This document shows, one piece after another, positions 1 to 8,119 of a DNA stretch of 64,000 nucleotides. A program made the translations under genes and the position numbers. The notes under the pieces were generated by a model. The model saw nothing but the letters and a program-made list of their open reading frames with translations, did no database searches and was not told the origin of the DNA. Location: assembly GCF_900465355.1 (NCBI RefSeq), contig NZ_LS483254.1:248001-312000 (forward strand), given 5' to 3'. Position 1 is the first letter of the stretch, and each line of letters starts with the position of its first letter. This stretch comes from Candidatus Bipolaricaulis anaerobius. GTDB lineage: Bacteria; Bipolaricaulota; Bipolaricaulia; Bipolaricaulales; Bipolaricaulaceae.

Positions 1-227
1 TCCAGGATGCGCTCGCTGACCTGCGTGGGGTGGGGGTGGACGTGGTTGTCCTCGGCCAATACCTGCGCCCGACGCCGCGCGAGCTCCCCGTGGCCCGGTA
101 CGTGCCCCCGGACGAGTTCCGGTGGTGGGAGGACCAGGCCCGATCGCTCGGGTTCGCGGCCGTCGTCGCGGCGCCGCTTGCCCGCACCTCGTTCCGGGCC
201 GCGGAGGCCTACGCCGCCCTGCGATGA
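1..227 (+). CDS. lipA: Lipoyl synthase, C-terminal end (partial)
   Basis: This is the last 74 codons of a gene that begins before the window; the first whole codon is at base 3. The visible residues include LGQYLRPTPRELPVARYV, the conserved tail of lipoyl synthase, the radical-SAM enzyme that inserts two sulfurs into protein-bound octanoyl groups. The iron-sulfur cysteines lie outside the window. The TGA stop overlaps the ATG of the following ligase gene as ATGA, so the two appear to form a lipoylation operon. Confidence 0.85.
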   Translation, partial: QDALADLRGVGVDVVVLGQYLRPTPRELPVARYVPPDEFRWWEDQARSLGFAAVVAAPLARTSFRAAEAYAALR

Positions 228-943
228 GGTTCCTCCTCGACCTCGAGTATCGCGACCCTCTTCTCAACCTCGCCCTCGACGAGGCGATCCTCGGCGCGGT
301 GGCGCGGGAGGAGGTCCCTCCCACCCTCCGCGTGTGGCGCAACCCGCGATGCGTGGTCGTGGGCCGCGGCCAGAGGATCGAGGACGAGGCTGACCTTGAG
401 GCGTGTGCTCGCCTGCGGATCCCGGTTCTCAAGCGGCCCTCCGGGGGAGGCGCGGTGTACCACCACGCGGGGAACCTCAACTTCTCCCTCACCCTCCCTC
501 TCACGGCGCCCTGGACCTCGGTGCGGGAGTCGCAGGGCTACCTCACCGGGCTCCTCTCCTCCGCCCTCGAGGAGAGGTTGGGGATCGAGGCCGAACCGCG
601 GGGGGGGGCGGTGTTCGTGGGGGAGGCCAAGGTCTCCGGGTCGGCCCAACTGCGGCGGAGGGCGCTCCTCCACCACGGGACGCTCCTCCTCTCCCCCGAC
701 ACGGTCCCGATGGAGGCGCTCCTCCTCGCCCTGCGGGCGGGGTACGCGCCGCACGGCGTGCCCTCCCAGCCCGCTACGGGCGGTGACCTCTCCTCCCTCA
801 CCGGGCATAGGGTGACGATCGAGGAGGGGATCCGCCTGATCCTCAGTGCGTTCCGTCCGCTCGGGCGGGCGGGGCTCGCTGCGATCTCGCTCCGGGAGTG
901 GGCCCTCGCCGATGCCCTCTCCTCGGCGCGGGGAGGCTCCTGA
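224..943 (+). CDS. Lipoate-protein ligase A / octanoyltransferase family protein
   Basis: The 239-residue product attaches or transfers lipoyl or octanoyl groups to carrier domains of 2-oxoacid dehydrogenases or the glycine cleavage H protein. Residues 70-88 carry the family signature KRPSGGGAVYHHAGNLNFS, and Lys136 within GEAKVSGSAQ is the expected acyl-contacting lysine. The ATG at 224 was chosen because the fold begins there (RFLLDLEY) and it overlaps the lipA stop; the frame is open further upstream but that part has no family resemblance. The sequence alone does not separate a true ligase (LplA) from a LipM-type octanoyltransferase. Next to lipA either fits. Confidence 0.85.
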   Translation: MRFLLDLEYRDPLLNLALDEAILGAVAREEVPPTLRVWRNPRCVVVGRGQRIEDEADLEACARLRIPVLKRPSGGGAVYHHAGNLNFSLTLPLTAPWTSVRESQGYLTGLLSSALEERLGIEAEPRGGAVFVGEAKVSGSAQLRRRALLHHGTLLLSPDTVPMEALLLALRAGYAPHGVPSQPATGGDLSSLTGHRVTIEEGIRLILSAFRPLGRAGLAAISLREWALADALSSARGGS

Positions 944-946
944 GCC

Positions 947-1516
947 GTGCTCGACCCCACCGATCTCGACACGATCCGGTGGCAGCTCGGCCGCCCGCCA
1001 GCCGGGGCCCTCGCCGTGGCCTGCCGCTGCCCGTACGGGCACCCCCAGGTGGTCCTCACCCACCCCCTCCACCGGCGGGGGGCGGAGTTCACCGTCTTTC
1101 CGACCCTGTTTTGGCTCTCGTGTCCGTTCCTCGTGACCGCGGTCGGGCGCCTGGAATCCGGGGGGGCCGTGAAGAGGTTCGAGGCCCGCCTCGCAACCGA
1201 TCCGGACCTCGCGGCGCGGTACGCCGCCGCCCACGATGCCTACCGACGGGAACGCCTCTCCCTCCTCTCCCGGGAGGAGAGGGAGTTCCTATCGAGGGTT
1301 GGGGCGGGGGGGCGTTTGGAGACAGGGATCGCCGGGCTCGGGAGCCCCCATCGGGTGAAGTGCCTCCACGCCCACCTCGCCCACTTCCTCGCCCGCGGCG
1401 GGAACCCGATCGGGGAGGCGGTGGCGGCGGAACTGCCCGCGCTCGCCTGTCCTCCCCAGCGGGTGGAGTGCGTGGCGGGGGCCCACGGGGCGGGACCCTC
1501 GGGTTGCCATCCCTGA
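947..1516 (+). CDS. DUF501 family protein
   Basis: The 189-residue protein starts with GTG three bases after the ligase stop. It matches the DUF501 family (PF04417) by an early CRCPYGHPQVV segment, the PTLFWLSCPFLV motif near residue 55 and RVKCLHAHLAHFLA near residue 145, with conserved Cys and His residues. No signal peptide or membrane helix is evident. The biochemical role of the family is unknown. In actinobacteria it often lies near eno and ppx, but here it follows the lipoylation genes and is probably cotranscribed with them. Confidence 0.8.
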   Translation: MLDPTDLDTIRWQLGRPPAGALAVACRCPYGHPQVVLTHPLHRRGAEFTVFPTLFWLSCPFLVTAVGRLESGGAVKRFEARLATDPDLAARYAAAHDAYRRERLSLLSREEREFLSRVGAGGRLETGIAGLGSPHRVKCLHAHLAHFLARGGNPIGEAVAAELPALACPPQRVECVAGAHGAGPSGCHP

Positions 1517-1533
1517 ACTTCGTTCCCTATACT
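1504..1533 (+). promoter_or_regulatory. Sigma-70-type promoter for the DUF4282 gene
   Basis: TTGCCA at 1504-1509 and TATACT at 1528-1533 are separated by 18 bases. The -35 box lies in the last codons of the DUF501 gene. A start of transcription near 1540 would give a short leader carrying GAAAGGAGGT just before the ATG at 1555. Confidence 0.6.
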
Positions 1534-1554
1534 CCTCGTTGAAAGGAGGTATTC

Positions 1555-1824
1555 ATGGAAGACTATCTTACGTTTCGGAAGATGCTCACCCCGGTGGCGA
1601 TCCAGGTCATCTTCTGGATCGGTGCTCTGGCGTGCGTCGTATTGGGATTGGTGATGATCGTGACCGGCGCCTCGACCCACTACGGCGGCGGGGGGCAGGT
1701 GCTGTCGGGGGTCCTCACCCTCCTCCTCGGCCCGATCATGGTCCGGATCTCGTGTGAAGTACTGATCGTGGTGTTCCGCATTCTGGACACCCTGGTCGAG
1801 ATCCGGGACAAGCTCCAGAGCTGA
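1555..1824 (+). CDS. Small DUF4282-family membrane protein
   Basis: The 89-residue protein begins with a short polar segment (MEDYLTFRKMLTP), then a hydrophobic helix at about 13-40, a glycine-rich turn, a second helix at about 48-75 and a charged tail. This layout and the IxxxLxExRDKL ending match DUF4282 (PF14110), whose function is unknown. The start is well supported by AGGAGGT seven bases upstream and by its own promoter. A strong hairpin terminator follows the stop, so it is probably a single-gene transcript. Confidence 0.75.
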   Translation: MEDYLTFRKMLTPVAIQVIFWIGALACVVLGLVMIVTGASTHYGGGGQVLSGVLTLLLGPIMVRISCEVLIVVFRILDTLVEIRDKLQS

Positions 1825-1851
1825 ACTCGGAGGGCTCTCCCCGGTAAAGGA

Positions 1852-1876
1852 ACGGGGCCGCCCGAGGCGGCCCCGT
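1852..1876. terminator. Bidirectional hairpin terminator
   Basis: A perfect 11-base-pair stem (ACGGGGCCGCC pairing with GGCGGCCCCGT) closes a CGA loop. It lies between the convergent DUF4282 gene and the VWA/RTX gene. A T-containing stretch follows on both strands (TTGCTGCGTTTC on plus, TTCCTTTACC on minus), so it could stop transcription from either side. Confidence 0.75.
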
Positions 1877-1900
1877 GATCTTGCTGCGTTTCTCTAGCTT

Positions 1901-4003
1901 CTACGGGTCTGCCGTGACCGAGGGCGGGTGGTTCACGTTCTGGACCAGGATCACGAGCGAGTCGCGGACCAGTTCCCCGCACGGGTCCACCACGCACAGG
2001 ACGACGGTGACCTCCATCAGGTCACATCCCTCGACCTCCGGGGCGATGAACAGCGGGCACAGGGTGTCGGCGTTGGCGAGCGTGCCCGCGCTGGCCCACC
2101 AAGAGACGGCGAGCCTCTCCCCATCCGGATCCCCCGCCTTGCCGAGGATCATGATCTGCGCCTTCTCCGGCACCTGGAGGTCCGGACCGGCGTCGGCCCA
2201 CGGTGCCTTGTTCAGGTTCCGCACGTGAACGCGCATCGTGTCCCTCGCCACTGCGCCGCAGGCATCGGTCACGGTGAGGGTGAGCTCGACGGTTTCCCCT
2301 TCGCAGTGGGAGACGAGCGGAGCGGTGTAGACCGGCTGCAGGGCGCGAGGGTTGTCGAGCGATCCGCGGCCGCAGGCGATCGTCCACAGGTAACTCAGGG
2401 CATCGTCGTCCGGATCGCACGCGGAGGCGAGGAGGTTCACCTTGCCGCCCTCGTCCACGGCGAGATCGGGGCCGGCGTCCACCGCCGGCGGGTGGTTCAC
2501 GTTGAGCACGTGGAGGATGAGTTCGTCCTGGGCCTTCGCCCCACAGGCGTCCACGGCGACGAGGGTGACGACGACCTTCTCCCCGTCACAGGACTTGACC
2601 CACGGCGCGTGGTACGTCGTCTCGAACGCATGCGGATCGGAGAACATCCCCTTTGGAGCAGACCAGGTGATGGCGACCGCGTCCCCATCCGGGTCATCGA
2701 CGTGCGCCTTGAGGACGATGCTCCCGCCCTCGACGACCGTTTTCACTTCCGCAGTTGTGGTGCACACCGGCGAAACGGGAGCCGCGGGGAGGCACTTGGC
2801 GGGCGTTGCTGGGGCGCACGGGGGCGGGGTGGGTGCGCACGGGGCGCAGGTTCCCTCGTCGTGGACGAAGTTCTTCCCCGGTCCGCCGTCGATCACGTTG
2901 CACCCTGGCCCGCCGAGGATGGTGTCGTTGCAGGGCCCGCCGAACAGCTTGTCGTTTCCGGCTTCGCCCTCGATCCGATCGTCCCCATCCTCCCCGTAGA
3001 CGACGTCGTCGCCCGAGCCGCCGAACAGGAGGTCATTCCCCGGCCCGCCGACGATGAGGTCGTCCCCATCCCCACCTTGGACGAGGTCGTCCCCCGGTCC
3101 AGCGAGGAGGAGGTCGTTCCCGGAGAACCCGAACAGCTGGTCGTTTCCGCCGAGCCCCACGATAAGATCGTTCTCAGGCGTGCCGAACAGGACGTCGTCT
3201 CCATCCGTGCCCACGATGATCTTCGCCGGCGGGTTCTTCTCCAGGAAGCACAGGATGACGTTCCACATCGGGTCCGTGCACACCGGATACGGGAGATGCT
3301 CCACGAGGAGGGCCACGATCTGCGGATCCACCGTGTACGCGGCGAAGCAGTCCGGGATCGCGGGCGGGGTCGGCTCAACCGGGGACACCACCTCGCGGAA
3401 CAGGGCCGGCAGGTCAGCTGGATCGTGGGCGACCACGAACTGGCCGCACCCCGCCGCGGCGAGGGCCCGCAGCGCGGCCTCGTCGGCCGAGGTCACGGCG
3501 AGGCCCACCACGTCCACCGTGTAGCCGAGCGCGCACATCCGCCGTGCCTCGGCGATCGGGTCCCCTCCACACGTTTCCCCCCCGTCCGTGAGGAGGACGA
3601 TCCGCGCCGGCGCGGGCACCCGCGCTGCGATGAAGCGGAGCGACTCGGCAAGGGGGGTCTTCCCCATCGCTGTCAGGTTGGCGACCGTGGCCGTCAGAAC
3701 CGACCGCTCTACCTCCCCATAGGCCCCGAATGCCGCGATGAGTTCGATATCGCGGCACGTAGCGGGTTCCTGCGCCTTTGGGATCCGATGCCCGAACACC
3801 GCGATCGCGAACTCTGCCTCCGCCGCGAGGTCGTTCACGGCCAGGGTCAAGGCCTCCTTGGCCCACGCGAACTTCGTCGTCCCGCCATCGAGGGCCAGGT
3901 TCATCGAGTCGGATGCATCGAGGATGAACGCTAGCCTCTGCGGGGCCGCCCCCGCCGTCAGGGCGAGGGCACACAACACCACGAACAACAGGGTCTTCCT
4001 CAT
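1901..4003 (-). CDS. Secreted VWA-domain protein with RTX repeats and PKD-like repeats
   Basis: The 700-residue protein has a signal peptide at 1-20 and a von Willebrand A domain at about 23-220 whose MIDAS motif DASDS (D29, S31, S33) is intact. From about 265 to 385 it carries some ten nonapeptides of the GGxGxDxxx type, the calcium-binding RTX repeat. A Cys/Pro-rich linker is followed by three Ig/PKD-like repeats, each with a DPDGD-type or DPDDD loop. The last residues NHPPSVTADP are the opening of a fourth repeat, after which the frame stops. There is no LPXTG or membrane anchor. The ATG at 4003 was chosen because GGGAGG lies upstream and the signal peptide starts there. A role in calcium-dependent surface adhesion is inferred. 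Confidence 0.8.
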   Translation of the reverse strand: MRKTLLFVVLCALALTAGAAPQRLAFILDASDSMNLALDGGTTKFAWAKEALTLAVNDLAAEAEFAIAVFGHRIPKAQEPATCRDIELIAAFGAYGEVERSVLTATVANLTAMGKTPLAESLRFIAARVPAPARIVLLTDGGETCGGDPIAEARRMCALGYTVDVVGLAVTSADEAALRALAAAGCGQFVVAHDPADLPALFREVVSPVEPTPPAIPDCFAAYTVDPQIVALLVEHLPYPVCTDPMWNVILCFLEKNPPAKIIVGTDGDDVLFGTPENDLIVGLGGNDQLFGFSGNDLLLAGPGDDLVQGGDGDDLIVGGPGNDLLFGGSGDDVVYGEDGDDRIEGEAGNDKLFGGPCNDTILGGPGCNVIDGGPGKNFVHDEGTCAPCAPTPPPCAPATPAKCLPAAPVSPVCTTTAEVKTVVEGGSIVLKAHVDDPDGDAVAITWSAPKGMFSDPHAFETTYHAPWVKSCDGEKVVVTLVAVDACGAKAQDELILHVLNVNHPPAVDAGPDLAVDEGGKVNLLASACDPDDDALSYLWTIACGRGSLDNPRALQPVYTAPLVSHCEGETVELTLTVTDACGAVARDTMRVHVRNLNKAPWADAGPDLQVPEKAQIMILGKAGDPDGERLAVSWWASAGTLANADTLCPLFIAPEVEGCDLMEVTVVLCVVDPCGELVRDSLVILVQNVNHPPSVTADP

Positions 4004-4126
4004 CGTCGCCTCCCTTGGCTCATCTTCATGTGTCCACTGCCGACGCCCCACGGGGCACTCCTCCGCGGGACAGCCGGGAGGAGTATAGCGGGGAATTCGT
4101 TCCTGATCTGTAATAGAAGCTACATT

Positions 4127-5191
4127 TCACGCACGGACGTACTTCCGGCCCGCCAGCTCCTGGATGTGGCCGGCGAGGACGAGGTCGAGGAGGATCCGGG
4201 AGACCTGGGCGTGAGGGAGGCCAGTGCGGGCTACGATCTCCGATGGGTCGAGGGGCTCCTGGGAAAGGAGGTCGTAGACGAGCTGGCTCTCCGGGGGGAG
4301 GAGGGGAGAGGGGGGGAGGGGCAATGCCGGCATCCCGAGCTCAGACAGGACATCCTCGACCGTGAGGACGGGCTTTGCCCCCTCCTGGATGAGGCGGTTT
4401 GTGCCCCGTGAGGCGTCCGACGTGATCGGGCCTGGGACGGCGAGGACCTCCTTCCCCTGGGCGAGCGCGTAGTCCGCGGTGATGAGCGCCCCCGATCGTT
4501 CGGGCGCTTCCACCACGACTACGGCCCGGGCCAGCCCGGCGATGATCCGGTTCCGGCGAGGGAAGGTCCATTGGGCACCGCGTGTCTCCCACGGGAACTC
4601 GGACAGGACTGCGCCGCGCTTGGAGATCTCCGCGATGCGGCGCTCGCTCCCCGCCGGGTACGGGTTACCGAGCCCGGAGCCCAGCACGGCGATCGTGCGC
4701 CCGGCGGACAGGGCGCCGTCGTGGGCGGCGGTGTCGATCCCCGGGGCGAGCCCCGACACCACGGTCACCCCCCGGCCGGCCAGTTCCGCCCCCAGCTTTC
4801 TCGCCACGAGCCGGCCGTAGCTCGTACAGCGACGGGTGCCCACGATCGCCACGGCACACCCGTCGCGGGAGCCCTCCCAACGGCCGAGCATGTACAGGAC
4901 CGGCGGGGAGGCGGGGATCCCCCGGAGGGGAGGCGGGTAGTCCGGGTCGTCGTGGGTGAGGATCCGCGCCCCAGCCCGCTCCGCCAGCGCGAGCTCCCGC
5001 TCCGGGTCCGCGGCCTGGCGTTCGGAGAGGACCTTGTCCCCCACCTCCTGCCGGAGGTCCGCGGGGAGCCCTTCCCCGAGGCAAAGCCACGCCTCGACCG
5101 GTCCCCCGCACCGCCGCAGGAGGAGGTCCCGCCGTCGCGGGGTCAGGGACGGGAGGAGGTTCAAACCCACCCACGCCAGCTTGCGGTCCAT
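4127..5191 (-). CDS. dprA: DNA processing protein DprA
   Basis: The 354-residue protein binds incoming single-stranded DNA and loads RecA during natural transformation. It shows an N-terminal helical region, the Rossmann-like core from about 105 with VAIVGTRRCTSYG and VVSGLAPGIDTAAHDGAL, the SGALITADYAL motif, and a C-terminal winged helix at about 300-354. The ATG at 5191 is the first start matching the family; the frame stays open far upstream without resemblance. No ribosome binding site is seen, but a TACCAT box seven bases before the ATG suggests a leaderless message. comEC and comM in the same window complete a partial competence set. Confidence 0.9.
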   Translation of the reverse strand: MDRKLAWVGLNLLPSLTPRRRDLLLRRCGGPVEAWLCLGEGLPADLRQEVGDKVLSERQAADPERELALAERAGARILTHDDPDYPPPLRGIPASPPVLYMLGRWEGSRDGCAVAIVGTRRCTSYGRLVARKLGAELAGRGVTVVSGLAPGIDTAAHDGALSAGRTIAVLGSGLGNPYPAGSERRIAEISKRGAVLSEFPWETRGAQWTFPRRNRIIAGLARAVVVVEAPERSGALITADYALAQGKEVLAVPGPITSDASRGTNRLIQEGAKPVLTVEDVLSELGMPALPLPPSPLLPPESQLVYDLLSQEPLDPSEIVARTGLPHAQVSRILLDLVLAGHIQELAGRKYVRA

Positions 5192-5198
5192 CACGGTG

Positions 5199-5204
5199 AT
5201 GGTA
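5199..5204 (-). promoter_or_regulatory. Putative -10 box (TACCAT) of leaderless dprA
   Basis: Read on the minus strand, TACCAT ends seven bases before the dprA ATG, so transcription would start at or next to the initiation codon. No clear -35 box was found at 16-18 bases. The same arrangement recurs at yraN, mtaD, nif3, the DUF763 gene and the HxlR gene. Confidence 0.4.
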
Positions 5205-5252
5205 GCCGCCCCCGCCCGGCGTGGGGTAGGATGGGCGTCAAGGAGGGCGGAC

Positions 5253-6239
5253 ATGGCACGGCATGTAGGGATCGTTGCTCTGGTGGTGGGGATCGTGGGC
5301 GCGGTGGGGGCTTCCCAGGGTGTGGTCGCGGGCAACTTCGACGAGCACGCCCTGGCGCGGGTGGGGGCGGAGACGTTCGCCGTGGCCCAGGGGCGGACGG
5401 TGGAGATCCGGTCGTGGGCGGACCCCAGCCGGGCCAGCCGGACTCTGCAAGGAGCGGAGGCGTTCGTCGTCTCCCTCGCTGCCTCCCCCGATGGCCGGCT
5501 GATCGCGGCGGGGGACAAGGACGGGCACATAATGGTGTGGGAGATCGCCTCGGGCAAGCTCCTCATGAAGGAGTACGCCCACCGGTTCTCGGTGTGGACG
5601 GTGGCGTTCTCGCCGGACGGGACGCTCCTCGCCTCGGGGGGGTTCGACAGCACGGTGCGCCTGTGGGACACGAGCTTGTGGATCGAGGTCGGGCTCCTCA
5701 TCGAGCCCCGGCTTGTGAATGCGGAGTACAAGAACCGGGCCCACATGGGGTGGGTGCGGTGCGTGACCTTCTCCCCCGATAGCAGGACCCTCGCCACGAG
5801 CGGCTGTGACGGGTACGTGCGGGTCTGGGATGTGGATACGCTCCGGCTCAAACGGGATGCGATCCAGGCCGGGATCAACGTGTACTTCGTGGCCTTCTCT
5901 CCCGATGGGCAATTCCTCGGGTGCGTCACTAACCCTGGCGAGATCCGAATCTACCGCACCGACACGTGGGAAGAGGCGCTGCGGCTCCGCGCGGAGAGGG
6001 TGAGCGGCGGGAGAGCGAGTTCTGTGTACGTGATGGCCTTCTCCCCGGACGGGAAGAGGATCATCTGCGGCGGGTTCTCGAACAAGGTCGAGGTGTGGGA
6101 CCTGGCGTCACGGGCGATGATCTCCGAGCACCCCGGCCACACGGACAGCATCTGGGGCCTCGTGGTGTTCCCCGATGGCGAGCGGGTGGTGACGACGTCG
6201 CGGGATAAAAGCATTTGGCTGTGGAGGATCGGGGGCTAG
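5253..6239 (+). CDS. Secreted WD40-repeat beta-propeller protein
   Basis: The 328-residue protein has a signal peptide (about 1-22) and six clear WD40 repeats plus a degenerate N-terminal blade, consistent with a seven-bladed propeller. The repeats show FSPDG strands and endings such as VRLWD, VRVWD, VEVWD and IWLWR. Such propellers are protein-interaction platforms; no catalytic domain is fused, so the partner is unknown. AGGAGG lies 6 bases before the ATG at 5253. The gene is divergent from dprA and runs into a decayed DNA-repair gene. Confidence 0.8.
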   Translation: MARHVGIVALVVGIVGAVGASQGVVAGNFDEHALARVGAETFAVAQGRTVEIRSWADPSRASRTLQGAEAFVVSLAASPDGRLIAAGDKDGHIMVWEIASGKLLMKEYAHRFSVWTVAFSPDGTLLASGGFDSTVRLWDTSLWIEVGLLIEPRLVNAEYKNRAHMGWVRCVTFSPDSRTLATSGCDGYVRVWDVDTLRLKRDAIQAGINVYFVAFSPDGQFLGCVTNPGEIRIYRTDTWEEALRLRAERVSGGRASSVYVMAFSPDGKRIICGGFSNKVEVWDLASRAMISEHPGHTDSIWGLVVFPDGERVVTTSRDKSIWLWRIGG

Positions 6240-6688
6240 CTGCGCGGGGGGAGCGGGTGGTGGCCTGCCAAGTCTGCCCGCGGCTCGTCTCCTACCGGGC
6301 GGCGGTGGCCCACGCGAAGCGCCGTTCGTTTCGGGAGGAGGTCTACTGGGGTCGTCGGGTTCGGGGATCCTCGCGCGCGGCTTCTCATTGTGGGATTGGC
6401 CCCGCTCCCCACGGCGCGGGGGACTTCCTCATGGGCTCCCTCCACCGGGCCAGCCTCGCCCTGGGACGGATCGCGTTCGACGGGTGCGGACGCGCTCTGC
6501 GCGAGCTCGGGGCCGACGGACGCCTGCTCCCCTTCGCTCCCGGAGCGAGCTACGCGCCGGGCGCAGGGCTCCCGACCCTCGTTGCCTCCTCCCATCCTTT
6601 GCGGCAGAACACCCAGGCCGGCCGGCTCACCGTGGCGATGTTCGATCGAGCGCTGGCCCGTGCCCTGTCTCCTCCCGCGCCGCCTTGA
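6215..6688 (+). pseudogene. Decayed family-5 (UDGb-type) uracil-DNA glycosylase
   Basis: The frame opens with CQVCPRLVSYRAAVAHAK and EEVYWGR, as in type-5 uracil-DNA glycosylases, but the next conserved block (VVGFGDPRARLLIVGLAP) is encoded two bases out of frame at about 6350-6404. The original frame resumes with APHGAGDFLMGSLHRA. The NRTGRMFTGDRSG-type loop is missing, as is a block of roughly 50 residues between SLHRASLA and LGRIAFDGCGRALRELG. The C-terminal block SSHPLRQNTQAGRLT survives. Two compensating indels plus two deletions mean an active glycosylase is unlikely. The 3' end overlaps the convergent comEC by 62 bases. The start shown (TTG) is arbitrary. Confidence 0.75.
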
Positions 6689-8081
6689 GGAAGAGGATCC
6701 CGCCTGCGGCGAAGAGGGACCACAGCCCGAACCCCGGGCCCACCGGAAGCGACGCACCGGGGAGGGACGAAAGCCACCGCACCACGGCGAGGTAGGGACC
6801 GACGAGGACCCGTTCCGCCACGAATCCGAGCGGCAGAGGAACGGGGAGCGCGGCGAGGGAGAGGAGGAGGATCCCACCCCATAGGATCGCCCCCGTCCAC
6901 GGGACGAGGACGAGGTTTGCGAGCACCCCGTACAGGGAGACGTAGCCGAACACGGTTCCAACGATCGGGACTGCCCCTGCTTGAGCACAAAGGGTCACCG
7001 CGGCGGTATCCGCGGCCCAGCGGACCAAGCGAGGGAGCTTTCCGCGCACCGCGGATTTTGTCCATCCGGGGAGGAACAAGAGGATCCCCGCCGTAGCGAG
7101 GAACGAGAGCTGGAAGCCCGCGTCGAACGCCGACCATGGCCACAGCGTGAGGACGACGATCGCCGCGAGCGCAAGCCCCTGCAGCGGGTCGAGCCACTTC
7201 CTCAGGACCCACCCCCGCTCCCAGAGGAGCCAAAACAGGCCGAGGACGGCGAACATGATCCCCGCCCGGATGAGGGAAACCCGCGCCCCGCCGACGAGGA
7301 CGTAGAATCCAATTGCCGGAACGAGGAGGAGGTACCGCCAGCCAGGGCGGATCCGCAGGAGCCCAAGCAGCCACCACCCCCCCGCGGCGAGGATCCCCAC
7401 GTGGAGCCCGGAGAGGGCGAGGACGTGGGCCACGCCTGCCATGCGAAACGCCTCCTCGTCCTCGTCGGGGAGCCGGCCCCGGGCACCGAGGAGGAGCGCG
7501 GCGAGGAGGTCCGCCGCCCGCGGGGAGAGGGCAGCGTCGAGTCGCGCGACGAGATCCTGCCGGACACGCGATGCCCACCGGGCGGGCCCTGGTCCGCCTG
7601 TGGTGAGGACCTCGAGTTCGGCTGCCCAGAACAGGCCATGAATCCCGCGCCGGGCGAGGCTCGTGCGCCACGCCTCCGGTTGCGGCGGCGCCCACTGCCC
7701 AACCAGCCTCACCCGATCCCCTGGGCCGACGCGAGGGGCCTGGGGTGCGTACGCGAGGAGCCGCACCGGGAGAGAATCCAGAGCGAGGGTGAACGACACG
7801 TTCTTCGCGCGGGGCTCGGGGATATCGAGGACGCGGCCCGTGATCTCTTTCAGATTCGGAAGCTGGAACTGAAGGTAGGGCGGGAGCGCCTCCGTGACCG
7901 GGAGGGCGAGGCCCACCGCGAACGCGGCGATCCACAGCGCCACCACCGACCGGCGCCACCCTGCGAGGAGGAGCACCGCTCCCGCCGCGGCCAAGGGAAG
8001 GGGCCCGGGGTGGAGGAGGTCACCGAAGGCAATCCCGAACCCGAGGGCTACCCCAAGCCCAGGAAGGAGAGCCCGTCCCAT
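6627..8081 (-). CDS. comEC: ComEC/Rec2 family DNA-uptake channel, short form
   Basis: The 484-residue integral membrane protein matches the ComEC channel that carries transforming DNA across the inner membrane. It has N-terminal helices and a DUF4131-like beta region to about residue 170, then the Competence domain with LSGLHVG and many transmembrane helices. It ends shortly after the last helix, so the metallo-beta-lactamase-like C-terminal domain found in many ComEC proteins is absent. The ATG at 8081 has GGAGG nine bases upstream, and a TATACT box on the minus strand overlaps the tmRNA promoter. Confidence 0.85.
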   Translation of the reverse strand: MGRALLPGLGVALGFGIAFGDLLHPGPLPLAAAGAVLLLAGWRRSVVALWIAAFAVGLALPVTEALPPYLQFQLPNLKEITGRVLDIPEPRAKNVSFTLALDSLPVRLLAYAPQAPRVGPGDRVRLVGQWAPPQPEAWRTSLARRGIHGLFWAAELEVLTTGGPGPARWASRVRQDLVARLDAALSPRAADLLAALLLGARGRLPDEDEEAFRMAGVAHVLALSGLHVGILAAGGWWLLGLLRIRPGWRYLLLVPAIGFYVLVGGARVSLIRAGIMFAVLGLFWLLWERGWVLRKWLDPLQGLALAAIVVLTLWPWSAFDAGFQLSFLATAGILLFLPGWTKSAVRGKLPRLVRWAADTAAVTLCAQAGAVPIVGTVFGYVSLYGVLANLVLVPWTGAILWGGILLLSLAALPVPLPLGFVAERVLVGPYLAVVRWLSSLPGASLPVGPGFGLWSLFAAGGILFLKAAREETGHGPALDRTSPR

Positions 8082-8109
8082 TGGCCATCGCCTCCGTGGG
8101 GAGTATAAT
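8081..8109 (+). promoter_or_regulatory. tmRNA promoter, with comEC -10 box overlapping on the other strand
   Basis: TTGGCC at 8081-8086 and TATAAT at 8104-8109 are 17 bases apart and point at the tmRNA, whose mature 5' end is 11 bases after the -10 box. On the minus strand TATACT occupies 8102-8107 and would serve comEC, so the two -10 boxes share four base pairs. The -35 box of the RNA gene begins at the comEC start codon. Confidence 0.7.
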
Positions 8110-8119
8110 CAAACTGCTT

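Noticed and set aside
2848-3210. Short tandem DNA repeats that might be a CRISPR array
   Set aside because: The periodicity is 27 bases and in frame, matching the RTX nonapeptides of the encoded protein; no spacers.
1928-3934. A 668-codon open frame on the plus strand opposite the VWA/RTX gene
   Set aside because: It mirrors the codon pattern of the minus-strand gene, has low-complexity Arg/His-rich composition and no family resemblance; the opposite strand has clear domains.
6550-7959. A 469-codon frame on the minus strand overlapping comEC
   Set aside because: It is Arg/Pro/Gly-rich and out of frame with the recognised ComEC channel; a typical GC-rich shadow.
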